Origin: Liolophura sinensis
Taxonomy: Eukaryota > Mollusca > Polyplacophora > Chitonida > Chitonidae
Length of the DNA: 64,000 nt
Assembly (NCBI RefSeq): GCF_032854445.1
Contig: NC_088295.1
Span: 92,065,805-92,129,804 of the forward strand
Direction: 5' to 3'
Position 1 is the first letter of the stretch; each line of letters opens with the position of its first letter. The translations under genes and the position numbers were made by a program. The notes under the pieces were generated by a model, which was not told where the DNA came from, did not search any database, and saw only the letters and a program-made list of their open reading frames with translations. Positions 34,611 through 47,254 of this stretch are shown here, piece by piece.

Positions 34611-34930
34611 TACTGTGCTGTAAAACTTAAACAACATTTAAATAACATTGTATTTATCATGTGTCCATGACCAGGTGTTTTTCTTTTTTCATACTGTTTT
34701 TAAACCCTGGCGGCTCACACACGACGACGGAATGTTGTGTTGTACAGTTTGATGGTTTTTGATACATGGGCTTATGAGTGATCTACACGGGTAGAAGTTA
34801 TTGTAATGAAATAGTTATCACAAAGTGTGTTGTGGGTTGAAGATCGGTCATAATTAAAAGTCTACAACAGCCATATAGCGAAGGACCCTGCATATGGCAC
34901 GTACATATCTCGCCTTGCAGCATTTGTTAC

Positions 34931-35212
34931 AATTTCAATCAACGTCACAAGTTATTACTGCAAAAACTTGTATGTCACGGTTATTCCATCAAACCCCTTC
35001 ACTTTAAGTTCCTTAAGTTTTACAATGAGTACAATTCTCTTGTAAGTAAATATGGACAGAGCACGGAGAATCACTGGCGTTCTGCTTCATGATTGTGTAT
35101 AATTCCGCTTAACCTAGGGCTAGGGGACAGGTATTCTTCGTACTGAATCAGATCGCCACGCTGGGTACATGAACAGTTGCAATCAAAGTGCAAGTGCGAT
35201 ACATATATTATT
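34931..35212 (-). mobile_element. Dispersed repeat family D, copy 3 (minus strand)
   Basis: The longest copy. Read on the minus strand it has atatgtatcgcacttgcact, ctgttcatgtacccagcg, tggcgatctga, ccctaggttaagcgg, cacaatcatgaagcag, tgtccatatttacttaca, ttgatggaataacc and cagtaataacttgtgacg, then gttgattgaaat. It combines the tggcgatct block of copy 1 with the cacaatcat block of copy 2, so it is probably closest to the ancestral element. Confidence 0.82.
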
Positions 35213-35904
35213 ATGGAAAACTTATACACTGGCACGGTGAATATTGATTTCATCCATTCGAATAAAACATAACTTGCGTCTTAATTTAATTCATAAATAA
35301 TTAATCCTATTTTCGTATTTTATATACTTGGAAGTTTGTGTTAAATGTTGTTTTGGGAATTTACTAGGCGATTATTGACCTGGAACGTCCATCTTAGTTG
35401 ATATGCGAATGTCTGTTTCCACGCACAGATTTGACACAAGTTCGTTTTAACAGATAGCTTACATGTTTTCTTCCTCCACACCCTGAGTGTATACCACCAA
35501 CCAGCACCTGGCCAGAGCAAACTGCTCAGCTCGGGTTATTCAAAGGAAAAGTGTCGCCCATAACACCTGCCCTCGTATTACACTAACCACCACCCATAGA
35601 CCGACACACATGCTTGAGATTGATAAGATTTACTTCAAATGCTATAAAAAAGGTCATCGTGTGAGAGTGTGGAGAATAATAGGATTATAGGGCACGTGGG
35701 TTTGTGCAGGATGGGCTGATCACCTACTCCTACACTGATGGAACTGTGTTAGAGTGTGAACACAGGCTAAGTCCAGGAACCATCTGTGTCCGATCACGAC
35801 AGCCATTAGTCAGTCGTATCACAGACTAGGATGGATGCATGGGCTGCAAATTCAAAGCAGCCTCCTTCCAATGTACGTGCAATGGCGCTAAGTACTGTTG
35901 TGAA
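35213..35904. other. Single-copy DNA, no supported gene
   Basis: About 690 bp, AT-rich at the left. A 67-codon plus frame (35,487-35,690) has no recognised domain. Confidence 0.4.
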
Positions 35905-36236
35905 TGTGGCGTTCTCATGCTATATGTTAAGCATTACGATGGTGCAAAGCAACGTTAAGTGTGCTCCGTGTTCAGCATTGTTGTATTCCTCAGCGGCGTT
36001 CTCATGCTACATGTTTTCATTACGATGATACAAAGAAAAGTTAAGCGTGCTAAGTGTTCAGCATTGTCGTATTCCTCAGCGGCATTCTCATGCTACATGT
36101 TGAGCATTACAATGGTGCCAAGTAACGTTAAGCGTGCTACGTGTTAAGCATTGTCGTAGTCCTCAGCGGCGTTTCCATGCTACATGTTAAGCAATACGAT
36201 GGTGCAAAGAAACTTTAAGCCTGCTACGTGTTCAGC
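35905..36236. repeat. 87-bp tandem array, about 4 copies
   Basis: The block ctcatgctacatgtt ... tacgatggtgcaaag ... gttaagcgtgctacgtgt ... gtcgtattcctcagcgg recurs with starts at 35,914, 36,001, 36,087 and 36,174. The unit is 29 codons, so short plus-strand frames stay open (35,831-36,147). They are by-products. Confidence 0.93.
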
Positions 36237-39200
36237 ATTTAAGGACTGGTATAAACATTTAGAACAAGACTCGGGCTTCGCATAAATCATTTAGTCTCGC
36301 GTTTCTTTCTCTTAACTCAGAAGTATTGAAGATGTTCTTGCTCCTTTAGCGATAAGTGAGTGATTGTTCCTAGGGTACTTTACCATGATGTATTGCAATG
36401 ATCCGTAAAAGCTGAAACTTTGCGAATCAAAAATACGTCTTCTCCACATTGGTGTAATGAATGTTTTCCTCCTGGAGAATTTGACAGATACATCCGAACC
36501 AAAAGTGTTACATACTGACTGTTAATACTTCCACGTTTATAGTTTGTCCATAATGGCGTAAGCTAGTTTGCTGAGAACCGAGCAGTCTTACCGGTTGTAT
36601 GTTATAGGTGGTGTTTTACTCTTTTGATAAGAACGGACATACGATTTTCTCACTTCTGTTCATCAGAGAACGTGGATAATAAATATACTATTGAAAACGG
36701 AAGGAAAAGTTCTGTACAACTGAGATGCAAATATTGGTATATTCAATATATAGCAGTTTATCAGTGACCTTGGGGCGTCTAATGAAGGAGTTACTTCATC
36801 TGTCAGATGTACGGTATGTAAAAACTGATTGACAAGTCTGACGGTTAATTTCGAAATGCACCCAACCACATTCAAGTGGATGTTACGCAAACCGCATGAG
36901 CCGTGTTGGTGTGTTTTGACGATTGTCATGACTCACCGTCAACAGCATGGTTGCATTCTTTATCCATTCACATTTATACCATAATATTTTCGAGAATAAT
37001 CAAATTTATTACAGTAATAGACTTTTGTCCATAAAATGTCAATAATTCGGATTCACGACTGTTGGTCAGATGGTTATTGGTCGAAATTTGTACTATATAA
37101 GAATATCACGTAATATTTTGTTGAAATTTGCCATACTTGTGAACAAAAGATTCACTGTTTTGGTAACTACTGGAAGACTGGTCACTTTAAATTATCACTG
37201 ATAACGTCATACTGAATTCACATGGACACAGAGATTCTCCAGTAACAAGCCTTGAGTAAGGTGCCGTGTGCAGACCAGTTCAACTGCTGTCTCCACTGTC
37301 TTCGATCAATAAGCCCTCATCTCGGGCACCGTCTTGCATGACGCTTTATGGGCCGTCCTAATGCTGTTTTATTGGTATCGGTCTCTTTAATTTCCCTGTC
37401 ACTGAAGTACAATGAAGTCATACCAGTCCAAAGAACTAGCCAATCCTATAAACGACTCCTATTGCATTACTTCACGGATAAATGCCACTCAACACTCAAC
37501 TTTGTACCAGACCAGGAGTGGAGACGATGATAAAAGAAAAAATCGGGGCTAAAAGTTTCAAAGAAAAGTAACTAACTCTTACTCGAAGAAGAAATTCTTG
37601 TCATGAACAAAACAAGTAAATTAACAAGAAAAGTCCGTGTAGAGAATTGATTCTCAGTTAGGACCTTACATTGTCGATAATATCCAGTTGGCCTATTGTT
37701 CGTTCAAAAAAATTGTCTGGCTTTAACCGTTGCATCCGCAAGGGACTATAACATGGGACTAAATATATTGTATTCAGTCTAGCTCACGTCAACTGAAGAA
37801 CAGCTTCCTCAGATAATATCTAGCACACAACACGGGACTCCCAGTCGTTCATTTTCTAAATGCCATGATACTCACCCATGTTCTAGTCTTTATTCTTGAT
37901 TCTAAACGCACAGTAACACATTCATGTTCTATTCTTAATCCAGTCTTCGTTATGTAGATCTAAAAGCCTGCTAAATGTCCTCGACCCACTGCCAACCTGA
38001 ACATGGTATATCCATTAATCTAGTTATGTTTGTCTAGCATTGGTATATACGTTGCAGCTTTGCTGTGAGAGAATCCAAAAAGCACGATTTACTAACCGAA
38101 TTTCCATGACATGTTTGTTGCTCCATACATTGTGCCATGGAATGGATTTGACCATGGAAAAGTAAACATAATAACATCATCTTCACCTCATTATAAACAT
38201 TTCCAGGAATTCATATTAGACTGTACAGCTACACATTAAACTACGTTAAACTACCTAATTCAAAATGTAGCTGACAGTTTCCCTAATATATTTGCCGTAC
38301 ATATTGTTAGAGTAAACAACCCTGTAATAACCGTTAACCATCGGGTCCCATCGAGGTCATTGAGTCATTAATTGCAACATCAGTCACAATGCTTAGGCCT
38401 ATCTGTGAAGCAAGTTTTTTGTGGATCGTAACTCACACGTCTGCCAGATAAATGCCATCAAACAACTCCAAGTGTTTGCAAAGAAACCATTTCGCTTTTA
38501 GACGGAAAGGAAACTCTAATTTTCCTCACAAGCCGGGCCTTTGTAGCCGGTGTAATATTTACTTATTATTAAAAGGTAAAGCAAACCAGGAAGCCAAAGA
38601 ATCGTCACCACTTACATATTTGCCCAGCCGAAAGCAGGGCTTCTAAAATGACACGTCACCGATGCTAGACTATTTAAACTTGATAGTGATAGTCACTGTA
38701 ATTCATTACCGCATTTTGAGACAATTCGCGGACAGGCTAACAAACGACCCAAACCTTGCTACTTGTTGCCAAATCACGTGCGTCTAACATCGCTCTAAAT
38801 AGAAGAGAAAACACCTCGAAGGTTATGGTGCCAAAATTTCTATTCTAACATGTTTACCCAAACCTTAAGGTCAAGAAGAGTATTTAGATGGCGTTCGGTC
38901 TAGAGTAACAGCCTTCTTATTCGTTCTTCTCCCTGCAAACCTATATTTTGACCGGTCCTCAATCCGTTATGCTACGTGACAGAGTTGTAATCAAACCTAC
39001 TTACCATCGGCTAATCCATGGCTGCCAACGTGACGTGGTCATTTGGGCCTGGCCTACAGCACAACTGCCGTATACAAATGGAATTAGGCCCGAGTATGCC
39101 GATGCCACACGTATAACACAATGTCCGGGAAAGTTGTGTCACTTGTACTAAGCCGAGTACCTTTCCTATCTTGAAGTCATTGACCAGCTCCTTTAGCCAA

Positions 39201-39835
39201 AAGTCCGACTGTCTTTCGAGTCTCCAGGTGTGGCCGGCTGCTGCTCAGGCTAATCCTTCCCATGCATCTCTCACAGACTTGTCCCTCCCGACAGACCGCC
39301 TAAAGGTGTCGTAATTTTCCTAACCATCGACTTTACCAGTTCCCAAACCGATCGGATAGACAAGTCTAGCTAAGCATTTCAATTTCCAAGTACGGCAAAT
39401 AGTTCCCCAAAGAGTGCTCTAAATGCGTGAGTCGTGGCGGACAGAAGTATGTAGTAGGGATTAATCACCAGCAGACAGGCCACTGCTCAATCCGACTGCC
39501 CCGACAAACAATAGCCCTCAATAATGGTAAGTATCTGGCCTTAAACACAACCGGCCCCTAGTCGTGCTGGGCTGGGCGTATCCTGTCACTTACTGAAAAT
39601 GACGTTTGACAGAGGAGTGAAGGATAGGCTAACTTTGACCGCAGTACAAGCCGTAAAGCCGTAACGGTAGCTTCCACTGCACAATCAATACATTTGTCTT
39701 CTCAAACGCCATCGCCACAGCTGATGCCAATTACATTGTTGACATGCAATAATTCGGGCTCGTAAGCCTTAGGTCCTTTGACGACAGTAAGGGGTGCCCG
39801 GCTTACATCCGCATCACGGTCTGCTGTATTCAAAG
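36237..39835. other. Single-copy DNA, about 3.6 kb, no supported gene
   Basis: The longest repeat-free stretch in the middle of the window. No open frame exceeds about 90 codons and no domain is recognised. A consensus donor (aataatg|gtaagta) lies at about 39,526, but the frames before it do not fit the open stretch that follows. This may be intron or intergenic DNA. Confidence 0.4.
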
Positions 39836-40024
39836 GTTTCAGTGAGAGACCTGCCAGCGACTCCTTCTTCACGGAGCTTTGATGTGCCCGACGTCTCCAC
39901 AGTTTCCGTGTCTTCAGCCAGCTTAACTGACTATCAGGCTGAACGAGTCCTCTGGCGGAGAGCTCTTCAGCGTGCGAAGGCCAAAACAAGGGAGCTGTTG
40001 GTGCATGTCAGCCTTTGTGCTTAG
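39836..40024 (+). CDS. Candidate terminal exon, product unknown
   Basis: From an acceptor-like tgctgtattcaaag the plus strand is open for 62 codons to a tag at 40,022-40,024. The translation has two parts: a Ser/Thr/Val-rich linker (RSFDVPDVSTVSVSSASL) and a charged segment likely to form a helix (YQAERVLWRRALQRAKAK). Third codon positions favour G and C, unlike the AT-rich flanks. The frame is open from an in-frame ATG at 39,794. I recognise no family. The overlapping minus-strand frame (39,702-39,989) is also open, so frame choice is by composition only. The nearest AATAAA is more than 500 bp downstream. Confidence 0.22.
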   Translation, partial: VSVRDLPATPSSRSFDVPDVSTVSVSSASLTDYQAERVLWRRALQRAKAKTRELLVHVSLCA

Positions 40025-40969
40025 TGGTTCATGGTTGCCATAAACGTGATGGTAATGGCTGACAACAGAAGTGGATTAACACAATCAAACTCTATTGTAT
40101 GGAAAACAGTCCACGACAGGCATCCGCACCATTCGCCCTCCAATCTCAGCTAAATATCTCCATTGGCTGCAATTCCAGCACTGTCTCATTTCCAGTCCAC
40201 GTTTTTATTGATGCAATCCAGATATATTTTTGTAAGGTTACTAGCCGCGCTATGTAATCTGTAGGGAATAGAGACCCCGCAAAAAAATCTGATAGCGAGG
40301 TGCAGCTAACTCAATTAGTGGCTGGCACACTGATGTAACATAATGGAAACAGCTTTATAAAGTAAACCCAATACACTGCTTGAAATAACCACCTACACGG
40401 GAATACCAGTGGAAAATGTAATCAGAAATAGCCACATAAAAACGTGTGTAACTTGTGGTAATCCTCTAAAAAGGCTTACCCTTTCCCGATAATTCTACAG
40501 TAATTTTACTATATTACGTGATCAGTGAAAATTATCTTTTGCTTCTAAATAAATTGATGTCTGATGTATATGACCCAGCTCGTGTTTTTTTTCTGTCTCT
40601 CATGTGTTTCTATTAGCCTTGTCATTCGTCAGTCGCAGACATCGGGCAGCACAAATATCTTTTGGCTGCAAGTCTCCCATGATACTGACTGTCATCAGAT
40701 GCAATCGGACTCCTGTTGTATCCATGTTCTTATTCGCAGACATTCTGTCCGGTTTTTTGCAAGTATAATGCTGGCCACCCCCGTGTAAGTCTCGAGCACA
40801 GTGTAAAACACGGAACAAAGAAATAAAATATAGTGACGAAGTGAAATACCACCATTCACAATGACAATAAATACTTTAAGCAAAAATTGTACTATATTAT
40901 TTCTTTAAAAATTGGCGGGTTTTCCAGATGATATCTCTCGATTATACTAGAGTATAAATGTGAATGAGT
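40025..40969. other. Single-copy DNA with a SINE-A remnant
   Basis: About 940 bp. Apart from a decayed SINE-A 3' end at 40,741-40,831 nothing is recognised. Confidence 0.4.
40741..40831 (+). mobile_element. Decayed SINE-A 3' end
   Basis: Shows cattctgtccggtttttt, taatgctggccacccccgtg, then cgagcacagtgtaaaacac and aagaaataaaat, in the same order as the SINE-A 3' third. Highly diverged. Confidence 0.6.
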
Positions 40970-41512
40970 AAGGACTACAGTCAGACTGTTCACAGCGCGT
41001 CATGATACAGTCAGACTGTTCACAACGCGTTATGATACAGTCAAACTGTTCACAACGCGTCATGATACAGTAAAAGTGTAAACAACGCGTCATGATACAG
41101 TTAGACTGTTCACAACGCGTTATGATACAGTCAAACTGTTCACAACGCGTCATGACACAGTCAAAGTGTAAACAACGCGTCAGGATATAGTTAGTCTGTT
41201 CACAACGCGTCATGATACAGATTGTTCACAACACGTCATGATACTGTCAAACTGTTCACAACGCTTCATGATACAGACTGTTCACAACGCGTCATGATAC
41301 AGTTAGACTGTTCACAACGCGTCATGATACAGTTAGACTGTTCACAACGCGTCATGATACAGTCAAACTGTTCACAACGCGTCATGATACAGTTAGACTG
41401 TTCACAACGCGTCAGGATACAGACAGACTGTTCACAACGCGTCATGATGCGGTAAGACTGTTCACAGCGCGTCATAATACAGTTAGACTGTTCACAACGC
41501 GTCATGATAATA
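40970..41512. repeat. 30-bp tandem array with an ACGCGT in most units
   Basis: About 18 copies of a 30-bp unit: cagtcagactgttcacaacg and cgtcatgata. Most units carry the self-complementary hexamer acgcgt and a gtcatgat block. The unit is 10 codons, so both strands have repetitive open frames (40,947-41,523). They are by-products. Confidence 0.96.
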
Positions 41513-42683
41513 GTCAAACACATCTATATCGTACAGTACAGGTTTATTGCATGACAAACAGATGAGCCTGATGGGGATGAATTTCGAGATTTGCATTCGA
41601 ACATGGAAGTCAGTTTCCAGATATTTCACCATACAAATCACGACTAATACATGCGCGTATATCGTGGTTTTCGTCAGATTTATCAGCACTATTGATACAA
41701 TTTTTATTTAATTAAACATAATGAAATGTAATACCTGTAGCCCATTTATGTGGAATATCTACTACCGGTACTTTCTTAGTACTGTATTACATCAGGTAGG
41801 TAGCAGAAAAGGTTGACTATATGAAGCAGATACTGATCATAACTAGGACAGAGAAGCGGTTAAACCTCGTCGGTAAGAGTCTGGGGAAGTTGGCTAGCAT
41901 AAGCGGCGGATACTTAGCCACAGTAGAGTATACCAGGGGGATCAATATATCTGAAGCACTTGTATGATTGGCTGACAGATAAATAGATCGATTAACTCAT
42001 TTATAGATTTATCGACTGTGAAAGGCTCCAGGTGGCAGCATTAAGCTCCTCAGTGTATGGCAATGCGATGAAAATATCCTTATCGACGGTTAGATTAGAT
42101 ACGTCATCGAACGTAACAATACTCCATTGTGACATGTAACAGACCGTTAGCTTTTTATATAGACACGGGAGGGAAAGGCACTTAACTCTACACGACTACA
42201 CAACGCCACATTCAGTGACAAAAGAGCCGAAAACAGATAATATGTCAGTAAATCTATACAACGAACGTTTTTGCCTTACCCTTCCTAACTAATACTTAAC
42301 TTGAATATCTGTGTTTTTTTAGGTTAAATAGATATCAGTGACACTGTATTGTGGAATGCAAAGATTGAAGCTGTTTCTCGATGTTTGTATGTGTCTTTAA
42401 TCAAAACGCATAAGGTGGAAAAGATGCTAGCGTAGCCATGTAGTCTAAGGAATCTGGTCTCACTCACGTTATTAAGGATGTATCTGTCACGTGTTGCCTG
42501 GGTTAAAATACCGGGAGAAGAAATCTCAGTAATGTCCAGTAGGTCCTGATTAAATGTATATTATATCAGGTAGTGACTGGTTAAATGTCGTAACGTTCAG
42601 AACTGAATGGTTGAACTGACTGTAGTGATTCGTTAAAGGTGTTTGACTTCCAGCGGGATGGACTGAATTGAATTAACGTTAGA
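41513..42683. other. Single-copy DNA, no supported gene
   Basis: About 1.2 kb. A donor-like tcg|gtaaga near 41,872 follows a short open frame from an ATG at about 41,822, but no signal peptide or domain is present. Near 42,540-42,680, diverged taggtag/ctggttaaatg motifs foreshadow the array that follows. Confidence 0.4.
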
Positions 42684-43144
42684 TAGGGACCGGGGTAAAT
42701 GTCTGTGACGTTAGGTAGGGGCTGGCTAAATGTCTGTGACGTTAGGTAGGGACTGGTAAATGTCTGTGACTTTAGGTAGGGACTGGTAAATGTTTGTGAC
42801 GTTAGGTAAGGACTGGTTAAATATCTGTGACGTTAGGTAGGAACTGGGTAAATGTCTGTGACATTAAGTAGAGACGGGGTAAATGTCTCTGACGTTCAGT
42901 AGAGACTGGGTAAATGTCTCTGACGTTAGGTAGGGACTGGGTTAATATGTGTGATGTCAGGTAGGGACTGGGCAAATATCTGTGGCGTTAGTTAGGGACT
43001 GGGTAAATGTCTGTGAAGTTAGGTAGGGACTGGGTGAATGTCTTTGACGTTAGGTACGGATTGGATAAATGTAAGCAACGTTAGGTATGGACTGAATAAA
43101 TGTACGTGACGTTAGTTAGCGATCGTATAAATATCTGTGACGTA
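42684..43144. repeat. 31-bp tandem array
   Basis: About 15 copies of a 30-32-bp unit: gacgttaggtagggactgg and gtaaatgtctgt. Diverged units extend left to about 42,540 and the right edge is gradual. Confidence 0.93.
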
Positions 43145-43269
43145 TTTTTCTATATCTTATGTGGTATAATGGAACAAAACAGAATATAGATGTGTAATAT
43201 TGAAGTTGAGTGGTATGGTTGTAGGAAAAAATCAGAAGTGGAAAAGCAGGAATAGAAATAAATTGCATT

Positions 43270-43378
43270 CTTTATTTATTTATTTATTTGATCCGCAGGT
43301 TGCTGACAGACCTTCCCACTTACTGCCGGAGAGGAAGCCAGCATGAGCTGGACTTGAACTCATAGCGACCGCATCGGT
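43270..43378 (-). mobile_element. SINE-A, internally deleted minus-strand copy
   Basis: On the plus strand it reads (ttta)n, then gatccgcaggttgctgacag, accttcccact, gagaggaagccagcatgag and acttgaactcatagcgaccg. The 3' part of the body between the tail and the gcggat region is missing, so tail and mid-body are joined directly. Confidence 0.85.
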
Positions 43379-43834
43379 GTAAATTGCATTAAATCTGACC
43401 ATTAACATTTCGAGTCGAGTGAAAATGTTTCCAAGATGTCTATGGCGTTTGATGTGACCTAGGCAGACGCACAGAGCACAACAAAGCAATCATTCGTATC
43501 CGACCATCAAATTCATCATCATACATCTTTTCAAAAGGAATATCCTGTCTGGACAAACGAGAAGACAAATCACCCTTCCATTACTAGTGAAGGTCTACAT
43601 GTGCAGCGCCGCAGCTTGTTAACTCTACACTTGTACTAGCCTCCTTTCAGTCAGTGCTTAGCCTCACAATGGTGCCACTGGTGATAGATGAGGAATCCCC
43701 AGAGCCCAGGCTAATCCGCGTCAACGTGACATCACTGAACAATTAGTCCGTCTATGGTTAGGCGCTGTAACAAGCTAGTTCTGCAAGCACCAGCTATTGT
43801 GTGCTACATGGTGTCAGATCTAGGTCTAGCTGAG
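43379..43834. other. Single-copy spacer, nothing recognised
   Basis: About 450 bp between a SINE-A fragment and the 23-bp array. No open frame of note. Confidence 0.4.
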
Positions 43835-44815
43835 AGTTGTTAAAGGTCTAGCCGAAATTTGTTACAGGTCTAGCCGAGGGTTGTTACAGGTCTAAAGGAG
43901 AACTGATTACAGGTCTGACCGAGAGTTGTTACAGGTCTAACCGAGAGTTGCTTACAGGTCTAAACGAGAGTTGCTTACAGGTCTAACCGAAAGTTGTTAC
44001 AGGTCCAGCCGAGAGTTGTTACAGGTCAAACCGAGAGTTACTTACAGGTCTAACCGAGAGTTGTTTATAGGTGTAACCGAAAGTTGTTACAGGTCCAACC
44101 AAGCGTTGTTACAGGTCTAGCCGAGAGTTGCTTACAAGTCTAGCCCAGAGATGCTTATTGGTCTAACCGAAAGTCGTTACAGGTCCATCCGAGAGTTGTT
44201 ACAGGTCAAACCGAGAGTTGCTTACAGGTCTAACCCAGAGTTGCTACAGGTTGCTAGCCAAGGGTTTTTACAGATCTAGACGTGAGTTGCTTACCAGGCC
44301 TAGCCGAGAATTGTTACAGGTCGAGCCAAGTGTTTCTACAGATCTAGACGAGAGTTGCTTGCAGGTCTAGTCGAGAGTTGTTACAGGTCTAAACGAGAAT
44401 TGCTTACAGGCCTAGCCGAGAGTTGTTATATGTCTAACCGAGAGATACTTACAGGTCTAACCGGGAGTTGCTTACAGGTCAAGCCGAGAGTTGCTTACAG
44501 GTCTAAAACTAAGGGTTGTTACAGGTCCAACCAAGCGTTGTTACAGGTCTAGCCGAGGGCTGTTACAAGTCTAGACGCGAGTTGCTTACAGGTCTAGCCC
44601 GGAGTTGTTACAGGTCTAGCTAAGGGTTTTTACAGATCTAGGCGAGAGTTGCTTACAGGTCTAGCCAAGGATTTTTACAGATATAGATGAGAGTTGCTTA
44701 CAAGGCCTAGCCGAGAATTGTTACAGGTCGAGTCGAGGGTTTCTACAGATACAGACGAGAGTTGCTTACAAGGCCTAGCCGAGAGTTGTTACAGGTCGAG
44801 CCAAGGGTTTCTTAT
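43835..44815. repeat. 22-23-bp tandem array, about 42 copies
   Basis: The unit is of the form gttgcttacaggtctaac plus cgaga, with many single-base length changes (gttgttacagg versus gttgcttacagg). Variant groups with aagggtttttacagatcta recur in the right half. Frames shift constantly, so the short open frames are not genes. Confidence 0.94.
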
Positions 44816-47254
44816 AACAAGGGAGAACTTCTTATAACCAACACAAAGTTGCGTTGAAATCACTAGAATGAGCAACAGCCATGGCGTTTTGAGGGTGCGA
44901 GAGCAGGAACCATGACGGTCTGATGGTGAGTGAGCACCTACCATGATATTCTGAGGGTGAGTGTGCAACAAACTTTATGAGGGTGTGCAGGCGCATGGTG
45001 AGATTGCTTCGTAAAACGGGCCTTCGAGGGTGAGCAGGCATCATAGCAGTTCCCAAAGCGAGCGACAGCCCCTTGGAGAAAGCCTCTAGAATCGTTGTCC
45101 GCGTGAGACTAACGGATTGGAGACCTGTCCTGGCAGAGCTGGTATAACACCAGTGGTTAGTAAGTTTTGAAGGGAGCTGTAGTTTAATTATTTGTTCGTC
45201 TGAAGCTGGGAAGGTTGAGATAAGCTAGTGAGACATAATCAAGATTCCAGCAACCCCCTGTCCATCCGGAGACCAATAGGTCCTCAAGGTTTGCCATCGA
45301 CCAGAAGGTCGTGGGATGAATAACTAGTGCGACAACGGCGATCAATTATAGCAATATCTTGTTGTGGATATGACAAAATACAGACCGAGAGTTTTCAGCT
45401 CTCAGTGATCGTCTTGCCAAAGTTCTGTTTTGATTTGTCAAACAATTGGTCAGTCGAACCCCCAGGGCAGGTCCAGTTCGGACATCATTTGTACATTATC
45501 CTATTCGTCCACTAAGGCGATTGTTACGCCACCTATAGCCAGTGTGTCCTTTCATTTTTCTACGCTCAAATCTACGAGTATAATCCGTGGCCTGTTTGTG
45601 GAGACCAGCTGATGGAAGACTGATACAAGTGTTTGGCTAGGTAAATCGTAGGTGTTGGTCAGCAGGATTTATAATAGCCCCGTGGCCATAGAGATAAGGC
45701 AGTCGAGTGACAGTTACTCTCGCCATATATCATCCGTGCCCAACATGGAATAATAACCCGTACAGGTCAGTCTGCCGAGAAGAGCGCGCTTAATGAAGTG
45801 GACGATAGTAAGAAACTGACTAATGGAGAAGAAAAGCCCGAGCCTGAGGCCTTTGGATCAGCAATCTCCAAGACGGTCATAAAAACTTGGGCTCCTTTAT
45901 TATAGTCCTGGGAACCGGTGAATTCCAGCCATAGGAAATGTGGCCTTTGTGTAATTGTTAATCTGAGTGAACAATGGTGAATGTTTGCTTCTCGAATAGT
46001 CTGAGGTAAGCCTGGCGTCAAGCACCTGCCGATCTGATGTCTAATTACAACTCCTCAATTCCTCTGTGTTTCCCAGTAACAGATTCACCCAAGAACAAAG
46101 CTGCCCATTTCCATCTGGTCTCAGTTCCAGTGCAGGATGCGTAAGCCACACAAATGATTCCAACGCGAGTAACAGCGATTGGGTAACATTTACCTTTATA
46201 GACGTTTTTGTTCTCTGACCGATAGATGGTGCTGTTAACATGATACAATTTCGGACGGAAATTGTGTTACATTCCAGAGAGTTGATAACGTCTTACATGG
46301 AATCGATTACCAGCTAATCATATAGAAGCTAGTCTGATTAGGATGTTTCAGTGATTTGATAAGGAAGGCGGGTAACTGCCAACGATACCTGCTTACTACA
46401 ACACTCCCTCCGACCTCTGCGCGCATTACACCATCAATTCATTACATCCAGCGGCAATCTTCCCCAACCTCATTGGATACACAAGAGATGGATTAATTGG
46501 AGAGAAATTGCTGTCAGTATTGTTTCCGGGTTTGCACCCTGCTGAGTGAGAAGGTCAGAGCGACCGCCACGCAGCCAGCAGAACGGGCGTCAAAATGAAA
46601 GTGCTTCAGGCTTAAATCAACACTACAGTACCACACTACAACTCGTGCACGTCGTCAGGACTGGTTGGTTACACTTTCTCCGTCAGGTAATAACACACGA
46701 GATAGCGAAGTACAGCAGACAACTTTTTGACCAAGAGCAGACATGGGCTAGGAAACGACACTTGAAGGAAATATTTGCAGGAAATTCACATCTTCGTTTC
46801 AGTGTCTTATACTGATAAGAAAGCGCTATAAGAAACTTAACAATGTTTGAACCTAGTATTGTTCAACACCTCACCGCTTTTACCTCACCACTGATGACAT
46901 GTGGGGACAGGTACTACCGTAATAGCCACCAGAATGATTTTGTTGCACAAACATAAGGTGTTGTTGAATATAAGCGTTGTAACAGAAATTCACAAAAGTT
47001 AGAAGATCATAAATATACCTTCAGGTAAATAAAAACAATAGAGTTTTATAAGGATTGCCCAATGATAACTTCTGTGTAATAGTATACGTCCCAAAAGGTG
47101 GGAGTAGGGAGGGCGGCAGAATTACCCATCGGTATACCAATATTTACTGGTGATGTATGGTTTTCGCCAATTCCACATAAATGTTACTGACCAGACAGTC
47201 CAGCAAAAGAAGACAGCCTATGAATTGTGATCGTAGTATATGTAGCAATGCCGA
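44816..47254. other. Single-copy DNA, no supported gene
   Basis: About 2.4 kb. Near 44,860-45,060 a loosely repetitive minus-strand pattern (gagggtgag, ccatgat) may be an old decayed array. An 89-codon plus frame at 46,546-46,815 contains a donor-like cgtcag|gtaata but no recognised domain. Confidence 0.4.
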
